Positions 63,075-64,000 of a stretch of 64,000 nucleotides of DNA are shown piece after piece. A program made the translations under genes and the position numbers. Source of the stretch: an uncultured Lachnospiraceae bacterium (lineage in GTDB: Bacteria > Bacillota > Clostridia > Lachnospirales > Lachnospiraceae); contig CANQRU010000003.1 of the NCBI GenBank assembly GCA_947626395.1, forward strand, positions 1 through 64,000, written 5' to 3'. The stretch's first letter is position 1; each line of letters starts with the position of its first letter. The notes under the pieces are model-generated. The model was not told where the DNA came from, made no database searches, and saw only the letters and a program-made list of their open reading frames with translations.

Positions 63075-64000
63075 GTTCTATACCCTCTGCCGCGCCGGAT
63101 ATCGCCGGCTGTTCCAATGCGTCCGGTACTTTCAGCCGCTCCTCTTCGTCCGGCGCCTCCGCCGCGCCAACCGCGTCCGTCACGCTCCCCGACGCCTGCG
63201 CCGCTGCCGGACCCACCCGGTAGACGGCCGGCGACGCTTCGTAGGTATCCGTATGGAGCAGCGTCCGCTCCACCTCCACGCCGTCAACGCGGACACATTT
63301 CCACAGACGGGACTTTCTCCCGGTGTGGGACGCCTGCACCTTCACCTTCGCTCCCGGAGCCAGCGATCCGTCATACTGACTGATCGCCTTCGGCGGCGGC
63401 GTCGTGCCCAGCGTCTCCGATACATATTCAACGGTACGGTTCGCCGGACGGCTCTCCTTCCCATAGATCGTAAATGTCAGCGTCCGTCCCGACGTGCCCG
63501 CTTCCACATAAACCGGCGTATCATAGGGATTCGTGATCTTAATATCTTTATAGGTCCCCGCGATCGCCGCGTCCCTTGACGGCGGAACATACGTGACGAT
63601 CATGGAATGGTTCTCCCTCTCGGTGATCTCCAGCTCCGCCAGAAGAGCCGCGTTATACAATGTGGTCGCGATCTGGCACACGCCTCCGCCAACGCTGTCC
63701 ACCACCTGGCCGTTCTCGTAAGCCGCCGCGGTGGCGTAGCCGTTCGCCGTGGTAAACGGCTGCATGCACGCATATCCCGACAGAGTCTCGCCGGGCATCA
63801 GCACGGTTCCGTTGATCTTGCCGGCCCCCACCTGCAGGTTCGCGGCCCGGCTCTCGCTGCTGCTTGAGAAATCCGTCGAATACGTCCCCAGCACATCCTG
63901 GATCGCGGACAGCATCTCCGTCGTCCGGGCCGGCGGAACCGTCTTCATCACGGCAGTTACCGTAACCGGCTCTTTCAGTCCCGACCGGGCGGCCTCAAGA
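63061..64000 (-). CDS. VanW family protein (5' end outside the window)
   Basis: The reading frame stays open to the window edge, so the N-terminus, probably a membrane anchor and a peptidoglycan-binding-like domain, is missing. The VanW core is present: LQVGAGKINGTVLMPGETLSGY, then AAAYENGQVVDSVGGGVCQIATTLYNAALLAELEITERENHS, followed by a G5-like segment (RTVEYVSETLGTTPPPKAISQYD) and an Ala/Glu-rich tail. Wall-associated function; exact role unknown. In vanB-type clusters VanW is accessory; here the context is not a resistance cluster. Confidence 0.9.
   Translation of the reverse strand, partial: LEAARSGLKEPVTVTAVMKTVPPARTTEMLSAIQDVLGTYSTDFSSSSESRAANLQVGAGKINGTVLMPGETLSGYACMQPFTTANGYATAAAYENGQVVDSVGGGVCQIATTLYNAALLAELEITERENHSMIVTYVPPSRDAAIAGTYKDIKITNPYDTPVYVEAGTSGRTLTFTIYGKESRPANRTVEYVSETLGTTPPPKAISQYDGSLAPGAKVKVQASHTGRKSRLWKCVRVDGVEVERTLLHTDTYEASPAVYRVGPAAAQASGSVTDAVGAAEAPDEEERLKVPDALEQPAISGAAEGIEHETD

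Noticed and set aside
63061..64000. VanW reading as part of a vancomycin-resistance cluster.
   Set aside because: No ligase, VanX, VanH or two-component genes are in the window; VanW-domain proteins are common wall-associated proteins in Clostridia.

Overview
The window looks like chromosomal DNA of an anaerobic, spore-forming, GC-rich member of the Clostridia, most likely Lachnospiraceae (Clostridium cluster XIVa type). The grounds are strong GGAGG ribosome-binding sites, sporulation genes (spoIIM, spoVG, a CotS-family coat kinase, a YtvI-like membrane protein), rubredoxin, an electron-transfer-flavoprotein-linked lactate dehydrogenase cassette, a proS T-box leader, and choline-binding-type cell-wall repeats. 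I see no tRNA, rRNA, CRISPR array, insertion sequence or prophage. Most genes, including the highly expressed ones (rpmG, recA, pyk, rpsL-rpsG-fusA-tuf), are on the minus strand, which suggests that replication runs leftward through here (inference).

Layout by position. 1-5.7 kb: rpmG, comF, recD2, a wall-binding putative metalloprotease and mreB. 5.7-6.3 kb: a gene-free stretch with repeats and a candidate small RNA. 6.3-12.5 kb: pgm, a CotS-like kinase, cca, and proS behind a T-box. 12.6-19.4 kb: a GPH-type sugar symporter, bioY behind a BirA-like operator, a YtvI-like protein, a GH13 amylosucrase-type enzyme and a divergent AraC regulator. 19.5-28.6 kb: RluA-type pseudouridine synthase, TrhA/hemolysin III, YesL, a GNAT, cyclophilin, an MBL hydrolase, rel, apt and xerD. 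28.8-34.6 kb: spoIIM, nudF, a wall-binding protein, rny, recX and recA, with a LexA box and a structured upstream region. 35-42.7 kb: an intracellular subtilase, a LysA-like decarboxylase, pyk, a rhomboid-like protein, a wall-binding protein and a methyltransferase. 42.9-47.5 kb: the str operon. 47.6-51.1 kb: the lctBCD-like lactate oxidation operon. 51.4-54.1 kb: spoVG and glgCD. 54.5-64 kb: asnS, an SbcD/SbcC-like pair, rubredoxin, a GNAT, trmL, an Lrp regulator with an aminotransferase, a lone AIRS C-terminal domain, and a VanW protein cut by the window edge.

How the parts relate: recA-recX-rny and nudF-spoIIM-xerD keep gene neighbourhoods known in other Firmicutes. amylosucrase/AraC and glgC-glgD point to alpha-glucan and glycogen metabolism. 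The etfB-etfA-glcD set points to lactate oxidation by electron confurcation.

The least explained signals are non-coding. (a) Two 126-127-nt multibranched elements flank the sbcDC-rubredoxin block; their hairpin arms differ completely in sequence yet pair almost perfectly. (b) Two smaller hairpin elements sit at convergent gene ends. (c) A promoter-hairpin-terminator unit lies upstream of pgm. (d) A promoter plus a highly foldable region precede recA. (e) A 12-bp inverted repeat brackets the rpsL promoter. All assignments come from reading the sequence; no database search was possible.
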